This document shows positions 1 through 6,588 of a DNA stretch of 9,945 nt, in pieces (the first letter of the stretch is position 1; each line of letters starts with the position of its first letter). The notes beneath the pieces were generated by a model that had not been told where the DNA came from, did no database searches, and saw only the letters and a program-made list of their open reading frames with translations. The position numbers and the translations under genes are program-made. This DNA comes from Chloroflexota bacterium (lineage in GTDB: Bacteria; Chloroflexota; Anaerolineae; Anaerolineales; UBA4823). The stretch is from assembly GCA_030613705.1 (NCBI GenBank), contig JAUWLJ010000049.1, forward strand, positions 1-9,945, written 5' to 3'.

Positions 1-183
1 GATCGAGATCTGGCCCCGTCCCTGGGCCGACGGACCGGGGGTCTTCCCGAGACATGCTTAGGTCGCTGTCGCTCCCTCCATTGACCAAAGTGGATGTTTT
101 TCTTGGATGGCGGAGAAGTTACTTTAATTCTACCTATCGCATTTCAATGAATTTAGCAGCTTTTTAGCTTGTCAGTGAGTAGG
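1..183. other. Left-edge non-coding or unassigned segment
   Basis: No confident gene is visible here. Bases 1-58 are very GC-rich and can fold: GGCCC (12-16) can pair with GGGCC (24-28), and GTCT (41-44) with AGAC (50-53). From about base 85 the sequence becomes AT-rich. On the plus strand, one frame is open from base 2 to a TAG at 59-61 with mostly G or C in third positions, so the 3' tail of a gene convergent with the rest is possible but unproven. A minus-strand ATG at 55-53 opens a frame to the window edge, but it has no well-spaced ribosome binding site. I found no convincing U-tailed terminator after the stop codon at 184-186. Confidence 0.5.
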
Positions 184-1206
184 TCAGTATGTGAACACAA
201 CCTGAATGGTATCCCCGGGATTTTCATCCAGCAACCGGTATGCTGCTCCCGCCTTCTGGATGGGGAACCTATGGGTGATCAGCTGGGCTGGTTTCACGCG
301 CTTGAGCATCTCCCAGGCTACTTGAAAACGGCGAGATTTATCCCACCTTCCACTGAATTCAGGATTAATACTGCTGACCTGGCTGCTGATGATCTTTATT
401 CTGCTGCGGTGAAACCAGCCTCCAAGATCTAACACGGCTTGCTTCTTTCCATACCAAGATCCGATAACAATCCGTCCATTAAAACTGCATATCTCAACAG
501 CATGATTCAACACCTTGGGATCGCCGGTAAGTTCATAGCTCAAATCAGCGCCCCGATAACTTTCCCTTTGAATCTCCAGAATAGTTTGTTCAATAGATTT
601 CGTCTCAGATGGCTCGAGACAGAAATCTGCACCATAATCCAGCGAAACTTGGCGGCGTAAGGGGTAGCGATCGATGGTGATGAGGCTTGATAGAGGGAAT
701 TGTGCCAGCAGAGCGGTGGTCAATAAACCAACGATGCCTTGTCCAAAGATGACTACATTTTCGCCGATGAGAGGCGCGCCATCCATGACGAAATTGAGTG
801 CAGTTTCCAGATTGGGCAGGAAGACGGCATCTTCCACAGTCAATCCCTCAGGGATAACTTGAAGTAAACTTGTTTCTGTTACGAAATGGCTGACATGTGG
901 TTGGAAAGAAAACACCTTTTTCCCAATCCAATCTGGGTTTATTCCATCTCCTCGTTCGATGATCTCCCCAACAGCAGAGTAACCGTACTTCAAGGGGTAT
1001 GTGGCAGCACCCGCAAGGGATTCGATGTTCGCATCCAAGTCTATATTGTCGGGGAACTGCCCGTGATATAGAAGCATTTCGCTCCCAGAGCTGATCGCTG
1101 ATAGCAAGGTGCGTACCAAAACCTGGTTAGGACCTGGCTGAGCTAATTGCTCCTGCCGGACGTCCACATTCCCCGGCGCAAGGAAGTATAAACTTGTCAT
1201 CTCCAT
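184..1206 (-). CDS. MDR-family (zinc-type alcohol dehydrogenase-like) NAD(P)-dependent oxidoreductase, zinc ligands absent
   Basis: This 340-residue protein has the medium-chain dehydrogenase/reductase layout: an N-terminal GroES-like domain (about 1-135), then a Rossmann domain with GQGIVG at 155-160 (GxGxxG). An Asp at 179 ends the second strand, which in this family favours NAD over NADP. The usual catalytic Cys near residue 40 is replaced in the stretch SAISSGSE, the GHE motif reads YGYSAVGE, and the four-Cys structural lobe is missing; the only cysteines are C196 and C240. This resembles the BchC-like branch, so the enzyme is probably zinc-independent. Its substrate is unknown. It starts 12 bases after the RibD-type reductase stops and is the last gene seen in the operon, so a role on a product of the two upstream enzymes is an inference. 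ATG at 1200 (residue 3) is an alternative start with GGAG directly against it. Confidence 0.85.
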   Translation of the reverse strand: MEMTSLYFLAPGNVDVRQEQLAQPGPNQVLVRTLLSAISSGSEMLLYHGQFPDNIDLDANIESLAGAATYPLKYGYSAVGEIIERGDGINPDWIGKKVFSFQPHVSHFVTETSLLQVIPEGLTVEDAVFLPNLETALNFVMDGAPLIGENVVIFGQGIVGLLTTALLAQFPLSSLITIDRYPLRRQVSLDYGADFCLEPSETKSIEQTILEIQRESYRGADLSYELTGDPKVLNHAVEICSFNGRIVIGSWYGKKQAVLDLGGWFHRSRIKIISSQVSSINPEFSGRWDKSRRFQVAWEMLKRVKPAQLITHRFPIQKAGAAYRLLDENPGDTIQVVFTY

Positions 1207-1218
1207 ATCTCATCTGCC

Positions 1219-1947
1219 TTAATATTTCCCACTCATCGGCCACTGCGGTCGTCCAAATATGATCAAATCATCTCCTAATTTATCCAGGATCATATTCTCT
1301 AATCTGGGAAAGTCACCCGCAGCCAAACCAGATGCCCGGGCCTGCGGCAAGCGAACCGCCGGAAGTCCACCCAGGATCAATGGTGAGATGGTCAGAATCA
1401 AGAAATCGATCAGCTGCAGAGTGAAGAATTTTGAAATCACTTCTGCTCCACCTTCGACCATCAAGTGGTTAGTCCCCATCTGGCTCAAACAATCCAGCAG
1501 CTCTGGAAGCCTGACCTGTTCGTCGTCACCTGCTGGAAGATTGAGCAGCTGTACACCTCTGGAGGTCAATTCTTCTGCCCTTCGCGGATCAGCTCGTTCA
1601 GTGGTGGCGATCCATGGGGTATGCGCCTTGACCAGACTCGCCTCAAGGGGGATCCGCAGTTTACTGTCTAGGATTACCGGTTGTGGATTCTCACCTTCAA
1701 CAAGCCTGACTGTGAGCTGCGGATCGTCCGCCAGAACGGTTCCAATCCCAACTAGGATACTATCATGGTAGGCACGTAATTGGTGAGTAAGCCGGGTCGA
1801 TTCATGACCGCTGATCTGCAATCGATCGCCTCGCCGGGCAGCTATGCTGCCATCTAGGCTTTGCGCGTAACTGAGGGTGATGAGTGGTCGATCACCTGGT
1901 TTATCAGCACGATCGATCTCGGTCAAGATTTGATCAAGCAGACCCAT
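1219..1947 (-). CDS. Stand-alone RibD C-terminal-type reductase (5-amino-6-(5-phosphoribosylamino)uracil reductase family)
   Basis: This 242-residue protein matches the reductase half of RibD alone. It has SLDG at 30-33, the signature DDPQLTVR at 74-81, MVEGGAE at 163-169 for the cofactor-binding turn, and SPLILGG at 188-194. The family reduces the ribosyl side chain of the pyrimidine intermediate to ribityl with NADPH. No cytidine-deaminase-like zinc domain precedes it. The frame runs back to 2097, but those codons lie inside the C-terminal part of ribA. I chose ATG at 1947-1945 because AGGGGTGG lies just upstream and the first conserved stretch (RPLITLSYAQSLDG) begins about 20 residues in. 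It overlaps the ribA stop by 14 bases, which suggests translational coupling. The partner deaminase must lie elsewhere, or the product is used undeaminated. Some relatives are annotated as dihydrofolate-reductase-like, so the exact substrate is not certain. Confidence 0.87.
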   Translation of the reverse strand: MGLLDQILTEIDRADKPGDRPLITLSYAQSLDGSIAARRGDRLQISGHESTRLTHQLRAYHDSILVGIGTVLADDPQLTVRLVEGENPQPVILDSKLRIPLEASLVKAHTPWIATTERADPRRAEELTSRGVQLLNLPAGDDEQVRLPELLDCLSQMGTNHLMVEGGAEVISKFFTLQLIDFLILTISPLILGGLPAVRLPQARASGLAAGDFPRLENMILDKLGDDLIIFGRPQWPMSGKY

Positions 1948-2590
1948 TACCACCCCTATTCTTTGCAAGCAAGATGTCCTCCCGGCTGATATCCAGGTTG
2001 AGCATGTGGTGCATCCGTTGAGCTTTCGTGAATAAATAATCCGCGTTATCCGTGGTGACTGGAACCTCGAGAGGTACCCGCTTGCTGACCGGTACACCGG
2101 CTTGGAGAAGGTTTTCTATTTTCAATGGGTTGTTAGTCATCAAATGTACAGATCTCACACCCAGGTCTTTGAGAATACAGGCTGCAATGGTGTAATCACG
2201 TTCATCAGCTTGATGCCCAAGGGCCAGATTGGCATCCACAGTATCCAAACCCTGATCTTGCAGGTTATATGCACGCAGCTTATCCAGTAAGCCAATACCG
2301 CGACCTTCCTGGCGCAAGTAAATCAAGACACCTTCCCCATCTAAGGCTATGGTATGCATTGCACAACGAAGCTGTTCACCGCAATCACAGCGCAATGAAC
2401 CTAAAACATCTCCAGTGTAACACTCTGAATGGACGCGCACCTTGACATCCTTCTTCCCCATCACTTGACCCATAACCAATGCCAGGTGCTCCTTCTCATC
2501 TTGATTGTTGGTATACAGGTAAAGATTATATTCACCCTCAGGTGTAGGAATGCGGGATGCGACTCTTCGTTCTACACAATATTCATCCAT
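1934..2590 (-). CDS. ribA: GTP cyclohydrolase II
   Basis: This 218-residue protein opens the GTP imidazole ring, releasing formate and pyrophosphate to give 2,5-diamino-6-ribosylamino-pyrimidinone phosphate, the entry step of riboflavin synthesis. The zinc ligands are C57, C68 and C70 (C-x10-C-x-C in HSECYTGDVLGSLRCDC). The catalytic motif YLRQEGRGIGL lies at 91-101, KLRAYNLQDQG at 104-114, and LMTNNPLKIE at 150-159. It is a single-domain enzyme; no DHBP synthase (RibB) domain is fused to the N-terminus as in many bacterial RibBA proteins. Its C-terminus runs about 18 residues past the usual conserved end. The 40-base gap upstream is too short for an FMN riboswitch, so any FMN control would have to act at the head of the operon. 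The ATG at 2590 has only a weak GAGAG-type ribosome binding site. Confidence 0.95.
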   Translation of the reverse strand: MDEYCVERRVASRIPTPEGEYNLYLYTNNQDEKEHLALVMGQVMGKKDVKVRVHSECYTGDVLGSLRCDCGEQLRCAMHTIALDGEGVLIYLRQEGRGIGLLDKLRAYNLQDQGLDTVDANLALGHQADERDYTIAACILKDLGVRSVHLMTNNPLKIENLLQAGVPVSKRVPLEVPVTTDNADYLFTKAQRMHHMLNLDISREDILLAKNRGGNGSA

Positions 2591-2630
2591 AATTTTCTCT
2601 CGTTTTCTTCAGGTAGGAATAGGGGATTTG

Positions 2631-2981
2631 TTACGACTCGCTTTGGCGCCCATCTACTACCAACAAAGTGATTAATACCACCTCAATTAATTTCGTCAGG
2701 TAACCCAAGGCTCCACCGGGCCAGGATTTATCACCTATCGCAATCCAGCCAAGAATCGTCACCACGGCAAAAATAATGAACAGCCAGCGGACCAGATTGT
2801 GATTATTCCTCGCCAGGTCAATCGGCAAAAAATATGCCGCCAATAAAGCCAGATAACCCAACCCATTCAGAATGAATAATGTGTCTGGGAAGAGTAGGGA
2901 AAAATGGATCAGCGCCGTCGCCAATGTGAGGATGATGATTCCAATCTGAACGGCACTCAGTCGGGAACTATTAGCTTTCAT
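2631..2981 (-). CDS. Small four-helix integral membrane protein, function unknown
   Basis: I do not recognise the family. The 116-residue product is almost entirely hydrophobic, with four likely membrane segments at about 13-31, 35-52, 63-83 and 92-110. Polar loops contain DLARNNHN (55-62) and GDKSWPGG (83-90), and the tail after the last helix is short and polar. The start is well supported: AAAGGAG (minus strand, 2995-2989) lies 7 bases before the ATG, the best ribosome binding site in this operon and a hint that it is well translated. It sits 57 bases after the UPF0104-type gene and 40 bases before ribA, between the lipid-type and riboflavin-type genes. A role in substrate passage or as a membrane subunit of a neighbour is possible, but nothing in the residues shows it. 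Confidence 0.75.
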   Translation of the reverse strand: MKANSSRLSAVQIGIIILTLATALIHFSLLFPDTLFILNGLGYLALLAAYFLPIDLARNNHNLVRWLFIIFAVVTILGWIAIGDKSWPGGALGYLTKLIEVVLITLLVVDGRQSES

Positions 2982-3038
2982 TTTTTCTCTCCTTTCAAGA
3001 ATAAACTTTGATTCACTGTCTGGAAACCCTTAATTTGA

Positions 3039-4073
3039 TCACCGGCTGTAAACGCCTCCCAGCCATAATCCTATACTGCCAAGAATCACATCTCGCGCCC
3101 TGATCAGTAAGCTCAGACTGACACCGAAAACTGGATTGACACCGATTAAACCCATTGCCATCACCTGTCCAGCTTCCAATGTTCCCAGACCTGCTGGTAA
3201 TGGCAGTAAAAATGCGACGCGCGCCGCAGTCAATGCAATCAGGACTTGCGTCAGGTTGAGGCCAACTCCCAAGAAACGCATCATTAAACTGAATTCAAAA
3301 ACCATTAGCACCCAAATCCCTACGGAAAGGGTGGCTGCTACGAGTAATAATAGTGTATTTTCCTGACAAAATTCTGACACCTGGTATTCGGTTTCCTTGA
3401 GGGTCTGGATAAACCGATCGATACTGGGTGATTTCAGAAAGCGGTCTCTCAGAATTCTCAATATCGAGGAAACTGGAAGAAGACCCAGCCTTAATGCGAC
3501 AAGATAAGCGGATGGCACAAGCAGAAGAAGAGCTGGCAGCAGGATCAACTCTATGCGAGTTGCGCCATTCAGTGTACCACCGAAGAGAATGACAGTAATT
3601 CCAACCAGCAGGAAAGTAAAGTTTGCCAATAACTCAAGCAGCTTATCAACAGTGACGCTAGCGGCAGCAGTGGAGGTCTTCATCCCCTCTCGCTGGTTGA
3701 GCAGGTAAACCTGAAGAGGCTCACCCCCAAACTGCGGTCCTGGGGTGAAATAAGTCACACCGAAACCCGCCAAGCGATAGCTGATCAATGCCAAAAAGGA
3801 ACGGCGATATCCTTGGGCTCGCAAAATCAACCACCAACGTAAGCTTAACAGGGCAAAAATGATCGTGTTGAGTACGATCAATGCGATGATCGCTTCCAGA
3901 CCTATCCCACGGAAGTTGTCCACGATCTCTGCCATTGAAATATCTTTCAACGTCCACCATAATACAATTGGAATTAACAACCAAAGCAAGATCCTGAATA
4001 ATTTTCGATGAGATCTTTTTCCATAAGTGATGATATTCAAATGAACTGATGATATGAAATCTTTATTAACCAT
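3039..4073 (-). CDS. UPF0104 / lysylphosphatidylglycerol synthase TM-domain-like (flippase-like) membrane protein
   Basis: This 344-residue protein has many membrane segments (near 25-41, 60-84, 151-167, 174-197, 240-262, 276-295 and 315-340). It carries three signatures of the UPF0104/YbhN/AglD-type family: PGPQFGGEPLQVYLL at 111-125, VTVDKLLEL at 140-148, and LLPLPAGLGTLEAGQ at 289-303. The family is related to the membrane half of MprF, which flips aminoacylated phospholipid, so members are thought to move or help modify lipids. There is no soluble GNAT-like aminoacyl transferase domain here, hence no sign of lysyl transfer. The ATG lies 2 bases after the stop of the CDP-alcohol phosphatidyltransferase gene, with GGTGAG about 8 bases upstream inside that gene, so the two are probably translationally coupled. 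Acting on the lipid made by that enzyme is a reasonable inference. Confidence 0.85.
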   Translation of the reverse strand: MVNKDFISSVHLNIITYGKRSHRKLFRILLWLLIPIVLWWTLKDISMAEIVDNFRGIGLEAIIALIVLNTIIFALLSLRWWLILRAQGYRRSFLALISYRLAGFGVTYFTPGPQFGGEPLQVYLLNQREGMKTSTAAASVTVDKLLELLANFTFLLVGITVILFGGTLNGATRIELILLPALLLLVPSAYLVALRLGLLPVSSILRILRDRFLKSPSIDRFIQTLKETEYQVSEFCQENTLLLLVAATLSVGIWVLMVFEFSLMMRFLGVGLNLTQVLIALTAARVAFLLPLPAGLGTLEAGQVMAMGLIGVNPVFGVSLSLLIRARDVILGSIGLWLGGVYSR

Positions 4074-4075
4074 GC

Positions 4076-5338
4076 TTACATCTCACCGAGTCTTCTTGTG
4101 ATAATGTCTCGCTCAGGTATCCAAAGGGAATATGGACCACTCCCCAAATAAAATAATGCAGCTGCTCCAGTTGCTAACAATGCCTCAGTTAAATTCAATC
4201 CAAAAAACTTGAGATAAATTCCAACCCCGAATAAGACGAATATGGCAGCCAAACGCCCTGCCGCTCCCAACGCTATCAGGACCAAGCTAATCACAGTTAA
4301 TAGCAATAACGCCCCAAGCCAAGGGGCTGGAGGTGCGGAAGTGGCAGCCATATTAGCGGCTGTGAAAAACTGTTGGCGAATTAATCTAGACAGGTTTTGT
4401 TCAATCCAAACAGTCAGAAGGATCACTAGTGATATCCGTATAGCCAATGGCATCCATCTTGTTAAGATTACTTTGGTCTTCTCTCCCCAGAACAAATTAA
4501 GTTTGATGCGATTCCCAAGCTGTGCCACGGTACTATCGCCCAGGAAAAATCCTGAGCGTGACATGCCACTCACCACCAGCCAGTCGATGGAAAATCCAAT
4601 CAGGAAGGGTACTGCGAAAAGGGCGGCTGCCAGGAAAGTTCCAGGTGGTGAGAACAAAGGATAGAGTATCACGGCGATGAATCCCATTTGGGCTCCAGCG
4701 AAAGGACGCCGAGTTGAATTTGGCGTTAATTCATAGACTGGTTTCCCCATTCTGCGCCGCAGCCAAATCCCAGCTAGAAAGAGGTAACGCGCCAACCCAA
4801 CCAGGAGGTACCAGGCAGGAACCTGACCATACTGGACCAGTAAGATACTGGCAATAAACACTCCCAACCCATCCAGGCTCAAATCTAGTTTTTCCCCCAG
4901 CAGAGTTTCTTGATTAAATTTTCTTGCCAGATAACCATCAAACAAATCAGCTAACGCTGCGATTGTATAGAGCAAACCAGGTATCCATGCTAACCATCCT
5001 TGCGGCCAGGGAGAGAAGAGAAATCCGAACAATAAGGCAAGAAAAAAACCGCGCAAGATCGTGAGCTGGTTTCCCGGTCCAAATTTCGGCAGCAGTTTTC
5101 TTTCCCCGGGGCGAGAGTTTGCTTCAAGGTTGCTCCACAGTATTCCCCCAAAAATAACTGTGAACAAGGCAGCCATTCCTGCCCAGCGTAAAGCGAACTG
5201 TGGTGCCCACCAGGGTAACATTACCTGGTAACCAACCCAAATTAGTAAACCCTGCAGGAAGACAAGCTTCAACCACCACTTTCGCAGGCCTGTTAGAGCG
5301 CTTTCTCGTGTATTAACTTCTTGGATCACAGTAGACAT
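4076..5338 (-). CDS. CDP-alcohol phosphatidyltransferase with extra C-terminal DoxX-like membrane domain
   Basis: This 420-residue membrane enzyme of the CDP-OH-P family moves a phosphatidyl group from CDP-diacylglycerol (or a similar CDP-alcohol) to an acceptor alcohol at the inner membrane. The catalytic signature D-x2-DG-x2-AR-x8-G-x3-D-x3-D is complete: D131, D134, G135, A138, R139, G148, D152 and D156. Just before it, GPGNQLTILRG (87-97) matches the usual entry motif. The acceptor (glycerol-P, inositol-P, serine or another) cannot be told from the sequence. The family is usually about 180-250 residues. Here an N-terminal extension holds two more membrane helices, and a C-terminal part from about 285 to 420 has four more, ending in YLGSGPYSLWIPE, which resembles the end of DoxX-like domains. 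It is the first gene after a 207-base gap, so it likely heads the operon. The ATG has only a weak ribosome binding site. Confidence 0.88.
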   Translation of the reverse strand: MSTVIQEVNTRESALTGLRKWWLKLVFLQGLLIWVGYQVMLPWWAPQFALRWAGMAALFTVIFGGILWSNLEANSRPGERKLLPKFGPGNQLTILRGFFLALLFGFLFSPWPQGWLAWIPGLLYTIAALADLFDGYLARKFNQETLLGEKLDLSLDGLGVFIASILLVQYGQVPAWYLLVGLARYLFLAGIWLRRRMGKPVYELTPNSTRRPFAGAQMGFIAVILYPLFSPPGTFLAAALFAVPFLIGFSIDWLVVSGMSRSGFFLGDSTVAQLGNRIKLNLFWGEKTKVILTRWMPLAIRISLVILLTVWIEQNLSRLIRQQFFTAANMAATSAPPAPWLGALLLLTVISLVLIALGAAGRLAAIFVLFGVGIYLKFFGLNLTEALLATGAAALFYLGSGPYSLWIPERDIITRRLGEM

Positions 5339-5368
5339 ATTAGCCCGTAAACCATCTATTATATCTAT

Positions 5369-5398
5369 ATTATATTAATCCTACGTGAATCCCACCAA
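5369..5398 (-). promoter_or_regulatory. Possible sigma-70-type promoter of the lipid/riboflavin-type operon
   Basis: Read on the minus strand, TTGGTG (5398-5393) is followed after 18 bases by TATAAT (5374-5369), 30 bases upstream of the ATG at 5338. A second TATAAT lies at 5363-5358, without a good -35 partner. The surrounding sequence is AT-rich, so chance matches are likely. The position at the head of a six-gene run after a 207-base gap supports it only moderately. Confidence 0.35.
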
Positions 5399-5458
5399 TT
5401 TGGATCTATATCGACAATTTTTATGCAATCAGTCCACGCTGGATCAATACTGAATAGT

Positions 5459-5488
5459 ACCACCAGCTTCATACTGCAAAGCGGTGGT
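5459..5488. other. Strong intergenic hairpin
   Basis: ACCACC (5459-5464) pairs with GGTGGT (5483-5488), and GCTT (5466-5469) pairs with AAGC (5479-5482). This gives 10 base pairs with one bulged A and a 9-base loop. It lies between the phosphatase-family gene and the phosphatidyltransferase gene. No T-run follows on either strand, so it is not a classical intrinsic terminator by itself. It could stabilise an RNA end or be part of a leader structure. Confidence 0.45.
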
Positions 5489-5490
5489 CA

Positions 5491-5525
5491 GAGAAAATAT
5501 GGTTATTCAATTCGATGAATTAGCC
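5491..5525 (-). terminator. Possible weak terminator after the EEP-family gene
   Basis: On the minus strand, 21 bases past the stop codon at 5546, GGCTAATTCA (5525-5516) can pair with TGAATAACC (5509-5501), with one bulge and one mismatch. It is followed by ATATTTTCTC (5500-5491). The stem is AT-rich and the T-run short, so it would be a weak terminator. It may act together with the stronger hairpin at 5459-5488. Confidence 0.35.
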
Positions 5526-5545
5526 AGGAGAATCAGTAAATGGGT

Positions 5546-6532
5546 TTACTCGCTGTGGCCAATTTCAACGATCACCCCCCGGTGATCAGATACCCCGTCG
5601 ATGCGCGCGGTGCGAGCTGATATTGTGGTCCAATCATCAGAATGGAAAACATAATCTATGCGCGTCATCCAGGCAGGCACGAATAATCTGCCAATATGAG
5701 GGCGATCGCTCTCCGGTATCGTGCTTCCCGGGAAGGTATGCCCCAGGCCAAATCCAGCTGCTCGAAAGGAATCGCCCAGCTCAGCAGTTATGATCTGGTA
5801 GGCCTCACTTAAGGAAGATGTGTTTGCGTCCCCTCCCATGATCACCGAGTCCGACTGACCCGCCAGACCCGCCAGCAGGTGGGCTTCTCGTTCGCGGGAG
5901 CGTATATTTTCTTCCACTTCATCCAGTGGTAAGATGCCAGTCGTGGGAGACATGTGGAAATTTACCAGGATGATCTCTTCCCCATTCCATGCCAATTCTA
6001 ATATCTGTGGTCCACCCGCCCAAAGTTGAGGCAAGACAACTTCGCTTTGGCGAATAGGGAATTTGCTGATCACACCGATCCCCTCCGGATTGTCCAAAGG
6101 TTCCAGCACTTGATATGGATAATCATTGCTGAGGTCATTTTGAAGGACACTGGCTAAACCATTGTTGAGTTCTTGCAGCAGCAGGATATCCGGGTTTTCT
6201 GCCCGAATTGTCTCCAGGATAGGGTCATAATGATTATGCCAGGCCAACACGTTGTATGTCATCACGGTCAGGGTTGGCCCGGTAGAGGAATTTTGATTTA
6301 ATCGAGGCAGGAATAGATCTCCCCAAAACCAGAGGAATGCCAGTCCGCCAACGATGAATCCAATTCCCAACCACCTGCTCTTGCAGGTAATGGCGACGAT
6401 TAAAACCAGGAACAGGGGAACAAATAAGTAAACGGCAATAAAGTTAATCAACGCAATGACTGTAAATCTATCCCCCGTCAAAATGTACAGCCCAAGCCAG
6501 GTAAATAAAATTAGCAGATAGGCGCCAGCCAC
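5546..6532 (-). CDS. Membrane-anchored endonuclease/exonuclease/phosphatase (EEP) family protein
   Basis: This 328-residue protein has about three N-terminal membrane helices (4-19, 24-49, 55-72) followed by a full EEP-fold catalytic domain. Its motifs are TYNVLAWH (92-99), LLLQELNN (117-124, metal ligand E121), NFHMSP (191-196, H193), GGDANTSS (233-240, D235 and N237), RIDYVF (291-296) and SDHRGV (315-320, D316 and H317). The family hydrolyses phosphodiesters in DNA, sphingomyelin or phosphoinositides; this layout with a membrane anchor is typical of uncharacterised YafD-like proteins, and the substrate is unknown. The usual GDFN motif reads GDAN. The start is GTG at 6532: the frame is closed by a TAA about 11 codons upstream, no ATG lies between, and starting at the first internal Met (91) would lose the anchor. 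The ribosome binding site is poor. It follows the ABC permease gene by 56 bases. Confidence 0.87.
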   Translation of the reverse strand: MAGAYLLILFTWLGLYILTGDRFTVIALINFIAVYLFVPLFLVLIVAITCKSRWLGIGFIVGGLAFLWFWGDLFLPRLNQNSSTGPTLTVMTYNVLAWHNHYDPILETIRAENPDILLLQELNNGLASVLQNDLSNDYPYQVLEPLDNPEGIGVISKFPIRQSEVVLPQLWAGGPQILELAWNGEEIILVNFHMSPTTGILPLDEVEENIRSREREAHLLAGLAGQSDSVIMGGDANTSSLSEAYQIITAELGDSFRAAGFGLGHTFPGSTIPESDRPHIGRLFVPAWMTRIDYVFHSDDWTTISARTARIDGVSDHRGVIVEIGHSE

Positions 6533-6588
6533 TGCGGCTAAATCCCGGCAGCGGATTCTTTTTGCTTATGACTCATGTGTAGTTGGAA

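Noticed and set aside
30..90. Resemblance of the GC-rich left edge to the 3' half of a 5S rRNA or another stable RNA
   Set aside because: A short stretch (GGGGGTCTTCCC followed by TAGGTCGC) recalls 5S rRNA helix IV, but the conserved 5S core (CGAAC, AGTTAAG) and loop E are missing and no closing helix can be formed.
1259..1771. Plus-strand open frame of about 170 codons
   Set aside because: It lies antisense to the RibD-type reductase, is Ser/Arg/Pro-rich and has no recognisable motif; the same holds for the other plus-strand frames, such as 7684-8175 and 8629-9333.
1948..2097. N-terminal extension of the RibD-type reductase to an ATG at 2097
   Set aside because: These codons lie in another frame of the ribA C-terminal region, give Cys/Ser/Arg-rich sequence unlike the family, and a well-placed ATG with a ribosome binding site exists at 1947.
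2591..2630. FMN riboswitch before ribA
   Set aside because: Only 40 bases are available and none of the conserved FMN-aptamer words are present; I also did not see them in 5339-5545.
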